A DNA stretch of 64,000 nucleotides from Diadema setosum (GCA_033980235.1 CM067059.1:21550494-21614493), one strand, 5' to 3'; counted from the stretch's first letter, positions 58,401 to 63,976 are shown. Numbers and translations are program-made. The notes: generated by a model not told the origin, from the sequence alone.

Positions 58401-59783
58401 AGTTAGGTTTTATCAGGCATGACAGATCGTCGCCGGTCACACGAACCGACGAATCACTCGATTTTGGGTCAAATTTTCGATTTTGAGATTTTCAATCATT
58501 TCGATAGTAGACATTCCATACTACATATTCTGAAATTCTCAGTGTGTAATTCGGTGTAATTTTTACGTAGTTATTACTTTTGTAGAAGTATGTAATTCCA
58601 TTTGTGAAAATTATTTGTTTTCCCCATAGACGCGTGTGTTAAACAATCAGACGATTCGACGGTTCGGTGACCGCGCGTACATCACCGAACCGACGAATCA
58701 GTGCGCATTGACTTGCGTGTAGTTTTTGAGATTCAACAGTTCATTGACCGCGCGCACAGTGCGCGTACTATGTAATACATGCGTTGACAATAACAACGCT
58801 CAATGTACATGTACATGGACACACATGGAAAATGACAACATTCTTTGCAGACCGAAAATACAAGCATGCAGCTCTTTGACGATTTCCCGCTTATTTGTTA
58901 GCAATACAATTCGATAAAAACTTCACAAGTTAGAGCAAAAATTGAAGTCTGATGCACTACAAAAATAATTGGAAATCATAGACATGAAAGTGTAGCAACC
59001 ATAAGTCAAAAATGGGTTAACTTCAAACGCGATTTTCTCGAATTGTCATTCTTACGCAAACCTGAGGGATTCGTCAGTTCATGTGACCGGCGACGAGATG
59101 TTAATGGTGATCATTTACAGTTAACTTTTACATATGTGGGATATCAAATATAATTTCCAGTTACTGTCAAACCCAAACTGTTGCTTCTTCCCCCCCCCCC
59201 CCCTTTAAAACCTGATGATCATGGACTTTTGCTAAACCTATGCTGCTTTGTTAGTTCACAATACATGTACCTTTGCACACACAAAAAAGAAAGAAAGAAA
59301 GAAAAGATAATAACTCTGCTACGGGAACTTCTCTTTTTGATGTAAGAGTCAACAGTAAATGATTGAATATGTTAAATTAGATTTTACACGGAATAGTATG
59401 TTGATGTACCTTCCTTATTGCCTCTCAGAGTGTTGTATAATTCTGTAAATTTAGGTGTGTTCTTCTATGTACATCATAACATGGGGAAGCAGAATAATAA
59501 ACTGTATGATTTGAGGAGGTAGTTACTTACAGGTGATCCTGACGCTTGAAGCTCTTGGCACAGAGAAGACACTTGTGCCTGCGTTCATTGCTGTGAATCA
59601 GCTTGTGCTTGGCCAGGGCGCTGGAGCTCCCGAACACCTTCCCACACGTTGGGCACGGCTGCTGGTAGCGATGACCCTGACCACCGCCGACCTTGGGACG
59701 ACCCTTCCTCGGACGGGGCTGCGCAGCCGCCATGCCAACCGGCCCATTGTCGCCCTGCTGCTGCGGAGCGCCAGCATCAAGCC
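13161..59783 (-). CDS. ZNF541/TRERF1/MIDEAS-family ELM2-SANT zinc-finger protein (13 coding exons, 5' end missing)
   Basis: This is the nuclear scaffold of the MiDAC histone deacetylase complex: in the family, the ELM2-SANT region binds HDAC1/2 and DNTTIP1. The spliced exons give 1,219 residues without a break. Domain order: AT-hook-like KGRPK; fingers CPTC...HKLIH, CLLC...HMLTH and CAVDNC...HFESQH; a Ser/Gln/Pro-rich region; finger CSVC...HMRLH; a long Pro/Ser-rich region; ELM2 (HINVGTEYQAAIPDI to AKGDIEMALLMLL); SANT (WTNGERKLFRDMY to CVEYYYWWKK); finger CNYPHC...HIRVH; an acidic Ser-rich stretch; finger CKICHK...HMKSH; and an acidic tail ending in TGA at 13161-13163. Vertebrate members are roughly 1,000-1,350 residues, so only a modest N-terminal part is missing. 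Which of the three vertebrate paralogues is closest cannot be settled here; an unduplicated ancestor of all three is likely. Confidence 0.92.
13429..14129 (-). other. Intron between terminal exon and exon 12
   Basis: This 701-bp intron carries a poly-G run near 13550 and copy 2 of the CTGTAAA-type MITE. Nothing else is recognisable. Confidence 0.75.
13862..14110. mobile_element. Dispersed MITE family, copy 2
   Basis: The left end CTGTGTGGGCCATATATTTC and right end ...ACTATACAG are imperfect inverted repeats. The core GACATGCAAGTGTACATTTC and TTAGACTCACTGAAAATATG matches copies at 3001 and 19494. The element abuts the exon 12 donor region. Confidence 0.65.
14130..14491 (-). CDS. ELM2-SANT gene, visible exon 12: finger 5 end, acidic linker, start of finger 6
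   Basis: After acceptor ...TATGTTGCAG the 362-bp exon encodes SFKSRQALNGHIRVHGG, which completes finger 5. A Thr/Ser-rich stretch follows, then a very acidic Ser/Asp/Glu segment and FPCKICH, the Cys pair of finger 6. It ends with AA before GTGAGT. A MITE ends only about 20 bases past this donor. Confidence 0.93.
14492..15240 (-). other. Intron between exons 12 and 11
   Basis: No repeat family or exon is recognisable in these 749 bases, apart from a short imperfect hairpin near 15060-15150 built on TCCATGG and TTTAGTCCATGG. Confidence 0.6.
15241..15429 (-). CDS. ELM2-SANT gene, visible exon 11: start of finger 5
   Basis: The 189-bp exon lies between acceptor ...CTGTGCACAG and donor GTGAGT. 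It encodes DLFPGETFLDYVPLKEYRHD, a low-complexity Asn/Ser/Gln stretch, and GQFVCNYPHCEA. The last residues are the Cys pair of finger 5, which the next exon completes. It is in phase 0 at both ends. Confidence 0.92.
15430..18940 (-). other. Intron between exons 11 and 10
   Basis: This 3.5-kb intron holds poly-G runs near 15471 and 17325 and the foldback element at 17847-18315. I see no further exon: phases at 15429 and 18941 already match. Confidence 0.7.
17847..18315. mobile_element. Foldback element with AACTGCGACCAGC ends (short member)
   Basis: The end TAACTGCGACCAGC at 17847 is mirrored by GGCTGGTCGCAATTA at 18301. Inner blocks TTGGTTCCTCTAATAGTCCC (about 18019) and GGGACTATTGGAAGAACCAA (about 18230) are inverted, and GTATGACAACTGATTCACC is mirrored by GGATCAGTTGTCATAC. 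The same blocks occur in the 30187-31211 foldback, so the two belong to one family. Confidence 0.75.
18941..19078 (-). CDS. ELM2-SANT gene, visible exon 10: SANT helix 3 and extension
   Basis: The 138-bp exon (46 codons, phase 0 at both ends) follows acceptor ...TTTGTTGCAG. It encodes IPTKTVKDCVEYYYWWKKLY, the recognition helix of the SANT domain. A His/Tyr/Asn-rich extension (MQKYCHH, GANPNEDMRRNEC) follows. The donor is GTAAGT. Confidence 0.94.
19258..19478 (+). repeat. SINE-like dispersed repeat
   Basis: The stretch with CATTTATCCAGGGTAGCC, TATTTATACACCTGGGTGGA and a tRNA-B-box-like TTCAAACTCGGGTCCTCTG resembles a widespread metazoan interspersed repeat that I recall only in outline. Only one copy is visible here, so family membership is from memory. 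Confidence 0.45.
19494..19712. mobile_element. Dispersed MITE family, copy 3 (TA target duplication)
   Basis: The element runs from CTGTTTACGCCAAATATTTC to ATATGGGGTTTACAG and is flanked by TA on both sides, which fits a Tc1/mariner-type MITE of 219 bp. The core is shared with copies 1 and 2. Confidence 0.7.
20795..20883 (-). CDS. ELM2-SANT gene, visible exon 9: SANT helices 1-2
   Basis: After acceptor ...CCCCTCGTAG the 89-bp exon completes a Phe codon and encodes SQEWTNGERKLFRDMY and KAKGKDFHEIAKG. The W...E...F...KDF pattern is the SANT signature. It ends in phase 0 before GTGAGT. Confidence 0.93.
21437..21852. mobile_element. Foldback MITE with TTA target duplication (Harbinger-like)
   Basis: TGCTGGGTTCCAACTGTCGTG at the left is mirrored by CACGACAGTGGGAACCAAGCA at the right, with TTA directly outside both ends. 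Long inner arms also pair, e.g. AATCATGGAGTAGTTGTGG with ACAACTACTCCATGATC. A 3-bp TTA duplication is typical of PIF/Harbinger. It has no coding capacity. Confidence 0.7.
22259..22397. mobile_element. Small MITE, CTGTAAA ends, TA target
   Basis: The element runs from CTGTAAAAATAAAAATTTCG to CGGGCTTACAG with TA on each side (139 bp). Related sequence, with GCATGAAA...TTTCGCGA and TTCATGCT...AATGTTTC, lies at 59893-60115. Confidence 0.7.
22443..22521 (-). CDS. ELM2-SANT gene, visible exon 8: ELM2 to SANT linker
   Basis: The 79-bp exon follows acceptor ...CCAACACTAG. It encodes MALLMLLNRVPVVQDEDRHM and MDYRYD and leaves one base before the donor GTGAGT. The leading Met is internal, not a start codon, because the preceding exon ends on a codon boundary. 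Confidence 0.92.
22522..23112 (-). other. Intron between exons 8 and 7
   Basis: I see nothing but AT-rich intron sequence in these 591 bases. Confidence 0.7.
23113..23216 (-). CDS. ELM2-SANT gene, visible exon 7: ELM2 C-terminal part
   Basis: The 104-bp exon lies between acceptor ...CCTTGCAG and donor GTGAGT. It encodes LTSFLKLATTPSLPAG and ARNIEYAHHCLHRAKGDIE. The AKGDIE motif and the next exon's ALLMLL form the helical end of ELM2, which contacts HDAC in related complexes. It ends in phase 0. Confidence 0.92.
23217..25958 (-). other. Intron between exons 7 and 6
   Basis: This 2.7-kb intron contains a poly-A tract near 23230 and the Tigger-like MITE at 24151. Direct similarity between 24740-24960 and 24950-25120 (ACCTGGTAGACCTTCTTATC versus ACATGGTAGACCTTCTTTTC) suggests an old local duplication. 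No exon is recognisable. Confidence 0.65.
24151..24339. mobile_element. pogo/Tigger-like MITE with TA target duplication
   Basis: The left end CAGTGCACTCCAATTATGAC and right end GTTATAACGGGAGTCTACTG form inverted repeats directly flanked by TA. Internal TTATAACGAAAT repeats are characteristic of Tigger/pogo derivatives. The length is 189 bp, with no transposase. Confidence 0.8.
25959..26054 (-). CDS. ELM2-SANT gene, visible exon 6: ELM2 middle
   Basis: The 96-bp exon follows ...GGATACAGTG... with acceptor CCACAG. It encodes VKNKEEVLEQPDKREGKIVW and NPSTNSKYSESE. The VWNP block is the second ELM2 signature. It leaves a single T before the donor GTAAGT. Confidence 0.92.
26055..27765 (-). other. 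Intron between exons 6 and 5
   Basis: It contains poly-A/T runs, a poly-C run near 27138 and a (CT)n microsatellite at about 27238-27264. No exon is seen. Confidence 0.7.
27766..27812 (-). CDS. ELM2-SANT gene, visible exon 5 (47-bp microexon, start of ELM2)
   Basis: The exon lies between acceptor ...CCTCCAAACAG and donor GTGAGT. It encodes PHINVGTEYQAAIPDIG across its junctions, which is the classic ELM2 opening (VGxxYQAxIP). It is needed: joining exon 4 directly to the next exon (25959-26054) changes the frame and gives a stop. With this exon the frame is continuous. Confidence 0.92.
28140..28310. repeat. ACAT/CA microsatellite tract
   Basis: Runs of (CA)n and (CATA)n with interruptions span about 170 bases. 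Long open frames crossing it on both strands are low-complexity artefacts. Confidence 0.85.
30187..31211. mobile_element. 1,025-bp foldback element with nested 76-bp palindrome
   Basis: Nearly the whole element is one inverted repeat: TTAAAGATAATATAAAGTTT at 30187 is mirrored by AACTTTATATTATCTTTAA at 31193-31211. The arms stay alike inward to about 30600/30660 (CTCCCAAGGTCCTC pairs with GAGGACCTTGGGAG). The ends lie in TTAA. An inner portion, 30336-30986, is bounded by TAACTGCGACCAGC and its complement, as in the shorter element at 17847. The right arm alone carries a 76-bp palindrome at 30991-31066. No coding capacity is visible. Confidence 0.85.
30991..31066. repeat. 76-bp palindrome inserted in one arm of the foldback
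   Basis: CAATAATGGTTTCGTAC is mirrored by GTACGAAACCATTATTG around the GC-rich centre GCCGCCGTATACGGCGGC. It is absent from the left arm; without it, both outer arms are 149 bp long. Confidence 0.8.
32563..32614 (-). CDS. ELM2-SANT gene, visible exon 4 (52 bp)
   Basis: This short exon lies between acceptor ...CTCTCTGCAG and donor GTAAGT. Read in the frame left by exon 3 it gives GSISASTDDSDFAFPSE plus CC. It is too short for ordinary open-frame detection. Support comes from both splice sites and from phase agreement with the exons on each side. Confidence 0.85.
32615..33250 (-). other. Intron between exons 4 and 3
   Basis: These 636 bases hold a poly-A run near 32970 and nothing else recognisable. 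Confidence 0.7.
33251..34482 (-). CDS. ELM2-SANT gene, visible exon 3: finger 4 and long Pro/Ser-rich region
   Basis: This is the largest exon (1,232 bp). It starts after ...TTTCCCCCCAG and opens with HEKERITVECSVCKRTF and KSMPALNGHMRLHGG, a finger type shared with TRERF1 and ZNF541. About 380 residues rich in Pro, Ser, Gln and His follow. They contain an acidic short segment and proline-directed serines such as MRSPSPPK, and are probably disordered. It ends ...LQMHRR plus G before the donor GTGAGT. Confidence 0.93.
34483..35802 (-). other. Intron between exons 3 and 2
   Basis: I see AT-rich intron sequence (1,320 bp) without exons or clear inverted repeats. Confidence 0.65.
35803..36555 (-). 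CDS. ELM2-SANT gene, visible exon 2: rest of finger 2, finger 3, Ser/Gln-rich region
   Basis: After acceptor ...TTTGCTAG, the 753-bp exon continues the Leu codon (CT|A) into TGHMLTHRSKKPYECAVDNC, then GKSYCDIRSLRRHFESQHPG. This closes finger 2 and gives finger 3. The remaining 200 residues are disordered and rich in Ser, Gln and Gly. It ends ...KVTR plus CC before the donor GTAAGT. The frame joins precisely to exons on both sides. Confidence 0.93.
39479..39590. repeat. Hairpin repeat
   Basis: GGGACAAACTATCACTTCC with GAGGCGATCTGGATGT at the left is mirrored by CATTCAGATTGCCGAGG and AAGTGATAGTTTGTCTCA at the right. It is a 112-bp near-perfect hairpin. Confidence 0.8.
39795..39876. repeat. 82-bp hairpin repeat
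   Basis: CGAAATAAAAGTGCGTTGCA and CTGTGGCCTATCATTTGACC are mirrored by GGTCAAGTGATAGACCACAG and TGCAATGTACTTTTATTTCG with about four mismatches. The loop is only two bases. Confidence 0.85.
44722..44829. promoter_or_regulatory. Candidate regulatory cluster (CRE and TGACCTCA sites)
   Basis: A perfect CRE palindrome TGACGTCA lies at 44774-44781. Two TGACCTCA sites lie at 44722-44729 and 44785-44792, and ATTGCACCA follows. The surrounding 200 bases are less repetitive than their neighbours. Function is inference. Confidence 0.2.
46460..46486. repeat. (CA)n microsatellite
   Basis: An uninterrupted CA run of about 13 units. Confidence 0.9.
47947..48628. mobile_element. 682-bp inverted-repeat DNA transposon with 9-bp target duplication
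   Basis: The ends TAGCCTTCTGACAAGGCCCT and AGGGTCTTGTCAAAAGGCTA are inverted over about 30 bp. The identical 9-mer TGCATAATG sits immediately outside both (47938-47946 and 48629-48637). A second inverted pair inside (GAGGGCCTTTTGAGATCT near 48266 and AGATCTCAAAGGGCCCTC near 48531) makes it partly foldback. A 9-bp duplication is usual for Mutator-like elements. No transposase fits in this length, so it is non-autonomous. Confidence 0.85.
50356..50456. repeat. 101-bp near-perfect hairpin repeat
   Basis: The left arm, with GCAACTGATTGACAAATTGG and CCTACATCGACGTATATAAG, pairs with the right arm CTTATTTACGTCGATGTAGG and GCAATTTGTTAATCAGT around CACTGAATCGATCAGTG. A one-arm copy lies at 4091-4128. 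Confidence 0.85.
55441..55620. promoter_or_regulatory. Candidate regulatory cluster in the large intron
   Basis: Within 180 bases lie GATTAGC, a palindromic homeodomain-type GCTAATTAGC (55509-55518), ACAAAGG (55544-55550) and its inverted copy CCTTTGT (55581-55587), the last two being TCF/SOX-like. The block is of mixed base composition and free of simple repeats. Function is inference. Confidence 0.2.
56450..57972. mobile_element. Pearl/Tsp-like tandem-core element with DR1 motifs
   Basis: The element starts CTAGAAATGTCGCTATGGCG, ACTGGTATGCCTCCGCC, and ends GGCGGAGACATAAAAAT, so TATGCCTCCGCC and its complement bound it. Inside is a degenerate tandem array of roughly 150-180 bp units carrying CCAAGTTTCAAGAAAATACC-like blocks and TGACCTTTGACC. 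Near the right end is an ACGG-type microsatellite (about 57891-57931). It is interrupted by the insertion at 57171-57738. From memory, the layout of short ends, tandem core and ACGG-type microsatellite matches bivalve 'pearl' and sea urchin Tsp elements. Confidence 0.65.
57171..57738. mobile_element. 568-bp inverted-repeat element nested in the tandem-core element
   Basis: GGGCTTTTTACACTTG at the left is mirrored by CAAGTGTAAAAAGGGCT at the right. Inside are repeated CCGCAATTGCGGTGC palindromes and several TTAGCCC/GGGCTAA blocks. It interrupts a tandem unit of the surrounding element, so it inserted later. Confidence 0.75.
58426..59100. mobile_element. Inverted-repeat element with CGTCGCCGGTCACA ends
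   Basis: ATCGTCGCCGGTCACACGAA and CCGACGAATC at the left are mirrored by GATTCGTCAGTTC and ATGTGACCGGCGACGAGAT at the right. A central palindrome GATTCGACGGTTCGGTGA and TCACCGAACCGACGAATC is at about 58650-58709. It is non-coding and rich in CpG. Confidence 0.75.
59531..59783 (-). CDS. ELM2-SANT gene, visible exon 1: AT-hook-like motif, finger 1, start of finger 2
   Basis: The 253-bp exon follows the acceptor ...TCCCTAG and starts two bases into a codon. It encodes LDAGAPQQQGDN, a basic RPRKGRPK stretch resembling an AT-hook, finger CPTCGKVFGSSSALAKHKLIH (one linker then SNERRHK), and CLLCAKSFKRQDHL. The donor GTAAGT follows at 59530-59525. Finger 2 is cut by the intron between RQDHL and TGHMLTH. 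One base of its first codon comes from an upstream exon that I could not find. Confidence 0.9.
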
Positions 59784-59892
59784 CTAGGGAAGCAATCAAT
59801 GAGAGGAAGTGAACACACATACATTAGGGTTTGAATCATGCACATCATTTCACTGATGTTAAGCAAAAAGATGACAGAGATTCATCCCCGTA

Positions 59893-60115
59893 CACGGTAA
59901 TACCAGAAATTTTCACTTGCATGAAAGTTTCGCGAACTTCGCGAGGAGCCAAGATTTCCAAGAGTAAAATGCATGTGAAAGTTTTATTCTTGTCAACACA
60001 ATGCACTGAATACTAGGGGCAATCCACAAAAGTTTCATGCTGCAGAAAAGGCTGTCATCTCCAATTTGTGAAAGCATCATGCTGCAAATGTTTCTGGTTT
60101 TACAGTATTCTGATC
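59893..60115. mobile_element. Small MITE related to 22259-22397
   Basis: The ends ACGGTAATACCAGAAATTTT and ATGTTTCTGGTTTTACAG are inverted. The blocks GCATGAAAGTTTCGCGAACT and TTTCATGCTGCA are shared with the 22.26 kb element. Confidence 0.6.
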
Positions 60116-60453
60116 TTCATCAACATGTCAACATAAATGATTCAGCATTGAAAAAGAAATAAACCAAAAAATAAGATAAAAATCACAACCAAAAACCCTG
60201 CTGACAATCACTGAATATCATGGATTTAAGACCTTGAATCTTTGAAAGAAGATGAGGTGGTATTGGGGGAAAGGGTGGAGACATGATATCATTTCTCATC
60301 ATATATCATTAAAACAGCTTCTATTGGGTCTTCACTACAGCTGTAGTTATACAACGGCACCATTTCTGTAATTAGCACTTCCAGTCAGTAAAAAATCCAG
60401 AATAGGTAGCATGCGATTTAACCAAATAACCTCATTCTCTAAAAACAAGTTGT

Positions 60454-60990
60454 AAGCCCCATTTTAACAGACCTTCGGTACTGCGACAACGTTGCGAAAA
60501 TACCATGAGAACATAATTTCTCGCCTCGGGCAATAAAACCACAGGAGAGAGCGAGGGATACCGTTTTAACAGACACACACTGAAAACCTTCTCCCGATAG
60601 ATTTCTACGAAGGGGGTGTGTCCACTGATGCGACTACCCCGCCCATCGGTGAGCACTGCATGTCTGTAAACAAAACGTGATTACAATCACTCATCTCAAC
60701 TTCATAGAGATCAGTGGTTACAATCCATGCATACGATCAGCGCGCAGTATGTCAATCATTCTCTCTCTGCGTGTTGAGTGTATCACAGGAATGTTACTGC
60801 TAGTTGCATTCTAACAGAAGGGTTACCAGGTAATGTCAGGGTAATGTTGCAGTAAGAATTCGGTAAAAGTTACCACGACAACGTAGGAGCAACATTTTGC
60901 GGGGACCATTTTAACTAGAAGGGTAAAAAGAGTTACCCATATGCTACCCGCATGTTGCTGCGGTAACACGGCTCGATTAAAACGGGGCTT
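60454..60990. mobile_element. Inverted-repeat element with AAGCCCC ends
   Basis: AAGCCCCATTTTAACAGAC at the left is mirrored by CGATTAAAACGGGGCTT at the right, about 537 bp overall, with no coding capacity. The interior contains many GGTAA/TTACC blocks. Confidence 0.65.
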
Positions 60991-61975
60991 CTGACACTTA
61001 CGAGTATTCAGATGGCGCAGGTCCCTGGCGCCTGTTCAACTGGCAGAAAATGTAATTCCTACATTCACCTATTGCATTTGCCCATATCAAAAACACAATA
61101 CTATAACAACCAACATATGTGCATACTGAAATACGACCCACTCCTTACTAGGATCAGAACTCACTCAATTCAAAAGTTGCTAAATATCCCACGAAGGTCA
61201 AAAGACCACAATACAAAATATTGCAAACAAATATGTGACCCGCGACAACGGTTTCGGGTAAAAGTCGCAAGAGCAAATTCCCTCCTAGGCAGGGTACAAA
61301 GATTTTGACCATTATTTTTGTCACTACCCCAGAAATTGAATCTTTGATATGTTTTCTACATCTATACTAAATTTCACAGCATAAGACTAAGTTTTTCCTA
61401 TTGAAAATGGAATTTTAAACACCCTATGTTGGATCGCACTCGTCAGTTTCGATCCTCTTTCGAACGCAACGCCAATATGCCCAGTGTTGCTACGGCGCGG
61501 CGTCTCGCGTGTGATTGGCTAGTGCATCGCACACATTTACATAGTTCGGCTTTCGGAGATACGTTCGTCTCGCAGCGTGTCGGAAATGTTTTGTTCACGC
61601 ATGCATGCTTCATTGTTGTTGCTACAATAGATACCAGCACGCTCGCTCTGTACAGTATGCTCTTCGTTTGGCTTTCTATCCGAGCTTTTCTACCATAATG
61701 TTCGACAACGGAAGTGAAACAAAAAGCGAACAGCAACACTAGGCAGCACTAACTTCCAACATGAAATACAAGTAGATACAATAGGGAACATGGTTTGAAC
61801 GTATCAAAGTTGCAAATCGCCACACAAATCGTGCAATATACGATCCAAAATTCACTTGTCAATTGGGCTTGTAGTATAATATGACAGCAGGTTGACTCAA
61901 AAGACAGCAGAAGAGAAGAAAGGAGCGGTCATAAATGACCAATATTCAAATAATACCCTGTACTAAAAGTCAAAA

Positions 61976-63976
61976 CTAGAAATGTCGCTACAGCGACTGG
62001 TTATACCCCCGCCAAACAACATTTCATAAGCTTTGGTCAAAACAACATTTGATAAGCTTTGGTCAAAAAACTGAGGAAGTAGAGTAAAATATCCCGTTTG
62101 CGGCAGTTTAAGCATTGTCGAGGGTTTTTCCAACTTGTAAACAAATCAGGCAAATTATTTTCAACCATTTCATATATCATAGACAAGATTATTCATTAAC
62201 GCAATTGTTTTCATGAAAGAAATTTACCATTGACCAACGCAGTTTTCATGATTTACCAGGGCAAAACCCGGCACAATTTTCGCCGATAAGGGCGATATGC
62301 GACGTAGTATTTCTGCTTGCGGCACGATGTACAATCCCTATGCAATACGCGCGTGCTCCGCGATCTTTGGCTGAACGCCTTCACGTCTCGCGAACATTGC
62401 GTAAGCGCCAATTCCCATTGCGAAAGCACGTGAAAATAGCGTGCGCACATGCATTGGCCGCAAACAAGATCGCAATTCTGGCGGTGTTGTTGATGTCTTT
62501 CTCGTGTTTTTCTCACTTTTTTTCGATGGTAACATCCATTTTCCGAAAAAAATGGCGGCCCACATCGGCTCGCGAAAGTTCTGTTTTACGTGAGGATATG
62601 TTTTCAAAATCCCTGAACATCGAGAAAACGACAAAAAATCCAGTTTCTTGGACCATTGTTTCTTAACTGTTATGTTAAGAAGTACCGAAAATTTCATTTT
62701 GGATGCGATATGTTGTCATTTAGGTGAGAAAATTTCACTTTCGTCAGAGATCGTGCCCATTTTATCGGTTGGTTTTTGTTGATTGCTAGTGTGTTAGTGT
62801 ATGTGTAGTGTGCATGTGACAGTGCAATGCTGTGTTTAGCTGTATATTACCGTGTATGTTGTACCTGCCGTGAACGGCTGCACGGCCGCTTACTGACGCA
62901 GTTACTCTAGTTAAATCCGCAAGATCTTTCCTTGATCTTCTGCCATTAATATGCCGTTACCATGGCAACGTACTTTCGGGTACTGTCAAAAAATGCGTCT
63001 TGCACATCTACAACCAAAGGCACACATCTGTACCAAGTTTCATGGAAATTGGGCAAAAACTGAGGAAGTAGTTTGCAACACAAAATTTTCCATCATTTTG
63101 GCTCATAATATGTGAGCTGTTACTATGGCAACATACTTTTTGTCAAGAAATGTGTCATGCTGACCTATATCGTAAGACAAACATTCAATATGAATTCCAT
63201 GAGAATTGGAAGAACACTGATGAAGCAGTTTTGCCATGAAGCACTTTGCCCTATATTTTACCAATAACATGCCGTTACCATGGCAACGCACTTTTTGCCA
63301 CTGCGGAAATATGTGTCTTGCACATTAACATATTCAGATGAACATCTGTACCTAATTTCATAAAAATTGATAAAAAACTGTGGGAGGAGTTCACGACGAA
63401 AGATTTGTACCCATTTTTGCCCATAATATGCCGTTACCATGGCAACGTACTTTTGGGTACTGTCAAAAAATACGTCTTGCACATCTACAACCCAAGGCAC
63501 ACATCTGTGCCAAGTTTTATGGGAATCGGTTGAAAACTGAGGAAGTAGTTCGCGACGCAAGATTTGTACCCATTTTTGCCCATAATATGCCGTTACCATA
63601 GCAACGTACTTTTGGGTACTGTCAAAAAATACGTCTTGCACATCTACAACCCAAGGCACACATCTGTGCCAAGTTTTATGGGAATCGGTTGAAAACTGAG
63701 GAAGTAGTTCGCGACACAAGATTTGTACCCATTTTTGCCCATAATATGCCGTTACCATGGCAACGTACTCTTGGGTACTGTCAAAAAATACGTCTTGCAC
63801 ATCTACAACCCAAGGCACACGTCTGTGCCAAGTTTTATGGGAATCGGTTGAAAACTGAGGAAGTAGTTCGCGACGCAAGATTTGCAACGGACCGACCGCC
63901 CGACCGCCCGACTGCCCGACCGACCGTCCGCTGATTCCTATATACCTCCTTCAAACTTCGTTTGGCGGGGGTATAA
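61976..63976. mobile_element. Pearl/Tsp-like 2.0-kb element with 159-bp tandem array
   Basis: It starts CTAGAAATGTCGCTACAGCG, ACTGGTTATACCCCCGCC, and ends GGCGGGGGTATAATT. The start matches the element at 56450. The inside holds a non-repetitive CpG-bearing part (to about 62.9 kb), a 159-bp tandem array (62948-63885) and a short CGACC-type microsatellite (63889-63931). No transposase or helicase reading frame is visible. Confidence 0.7.
62948..63885. repeat. 159-bp tandem repeat, about six units, each with an RFX-type X-box
   Basis: Each unit carries AATATGCCGTTACCATGGCA, a CGTCTTGCACATCTACAACC-like block and CCAAGTTTTATGGGAATCGG. The X-box-like 14-mer begins at 62956, 63119, 63274, 63433, 63592 and 63751. 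The last three units are almost identical, the first three divergent. The period is a multiple of three, which keeps a long - strand frame open by chance. Confidence 0.9.

Larger units (their letters stand above)
36556..59530 (-). other. Very large intron (22,975 bp) between visible exons 2 and 1
   Basis: This intron splits zinc finger 2. Recognisable contents are hairpin repeats (39479, 39795, 50356), the 682-bp inverted-repeat element (47947), the tandem-repeat element (56450) with its nested insertion, the foldback at 58426, microsatellites, and many poly-C/poly-G runs. The stretches 40.0-45.0, 45.4-47.9, 48.7-50.3 and 50.5-56.4 kb show no exon I can support. Two motif clusters (44.72-44.83 and 55.44-55.62 kb) are listed as candidate regulatory sites. 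Confidence 0.7.

Noticed and set aside
61400..61740. CpG-bearing patch with a CCAAT-type box as promoter of the ELM2-SANT gene
   Set aside because: No first exon with matching phase could be found next to it, and CpG patches here mostly follow mobile elements.
62948..63885. Regularly spaced repeat that could suggest a CRISPR array
   Set aside because: The units are 159 bp, contiguous, degenerate, without unique spacers, and lie in a eukaryotic transposable element.
63258..63887. 209-residue open frame on the - strand with a repeating 53-residue unit
   Set aside because: It is a by-product of the 159-bp tandem array, whose period is a multiple of three. The frame is not shared by the more divergent units and resembles no protein family I know.
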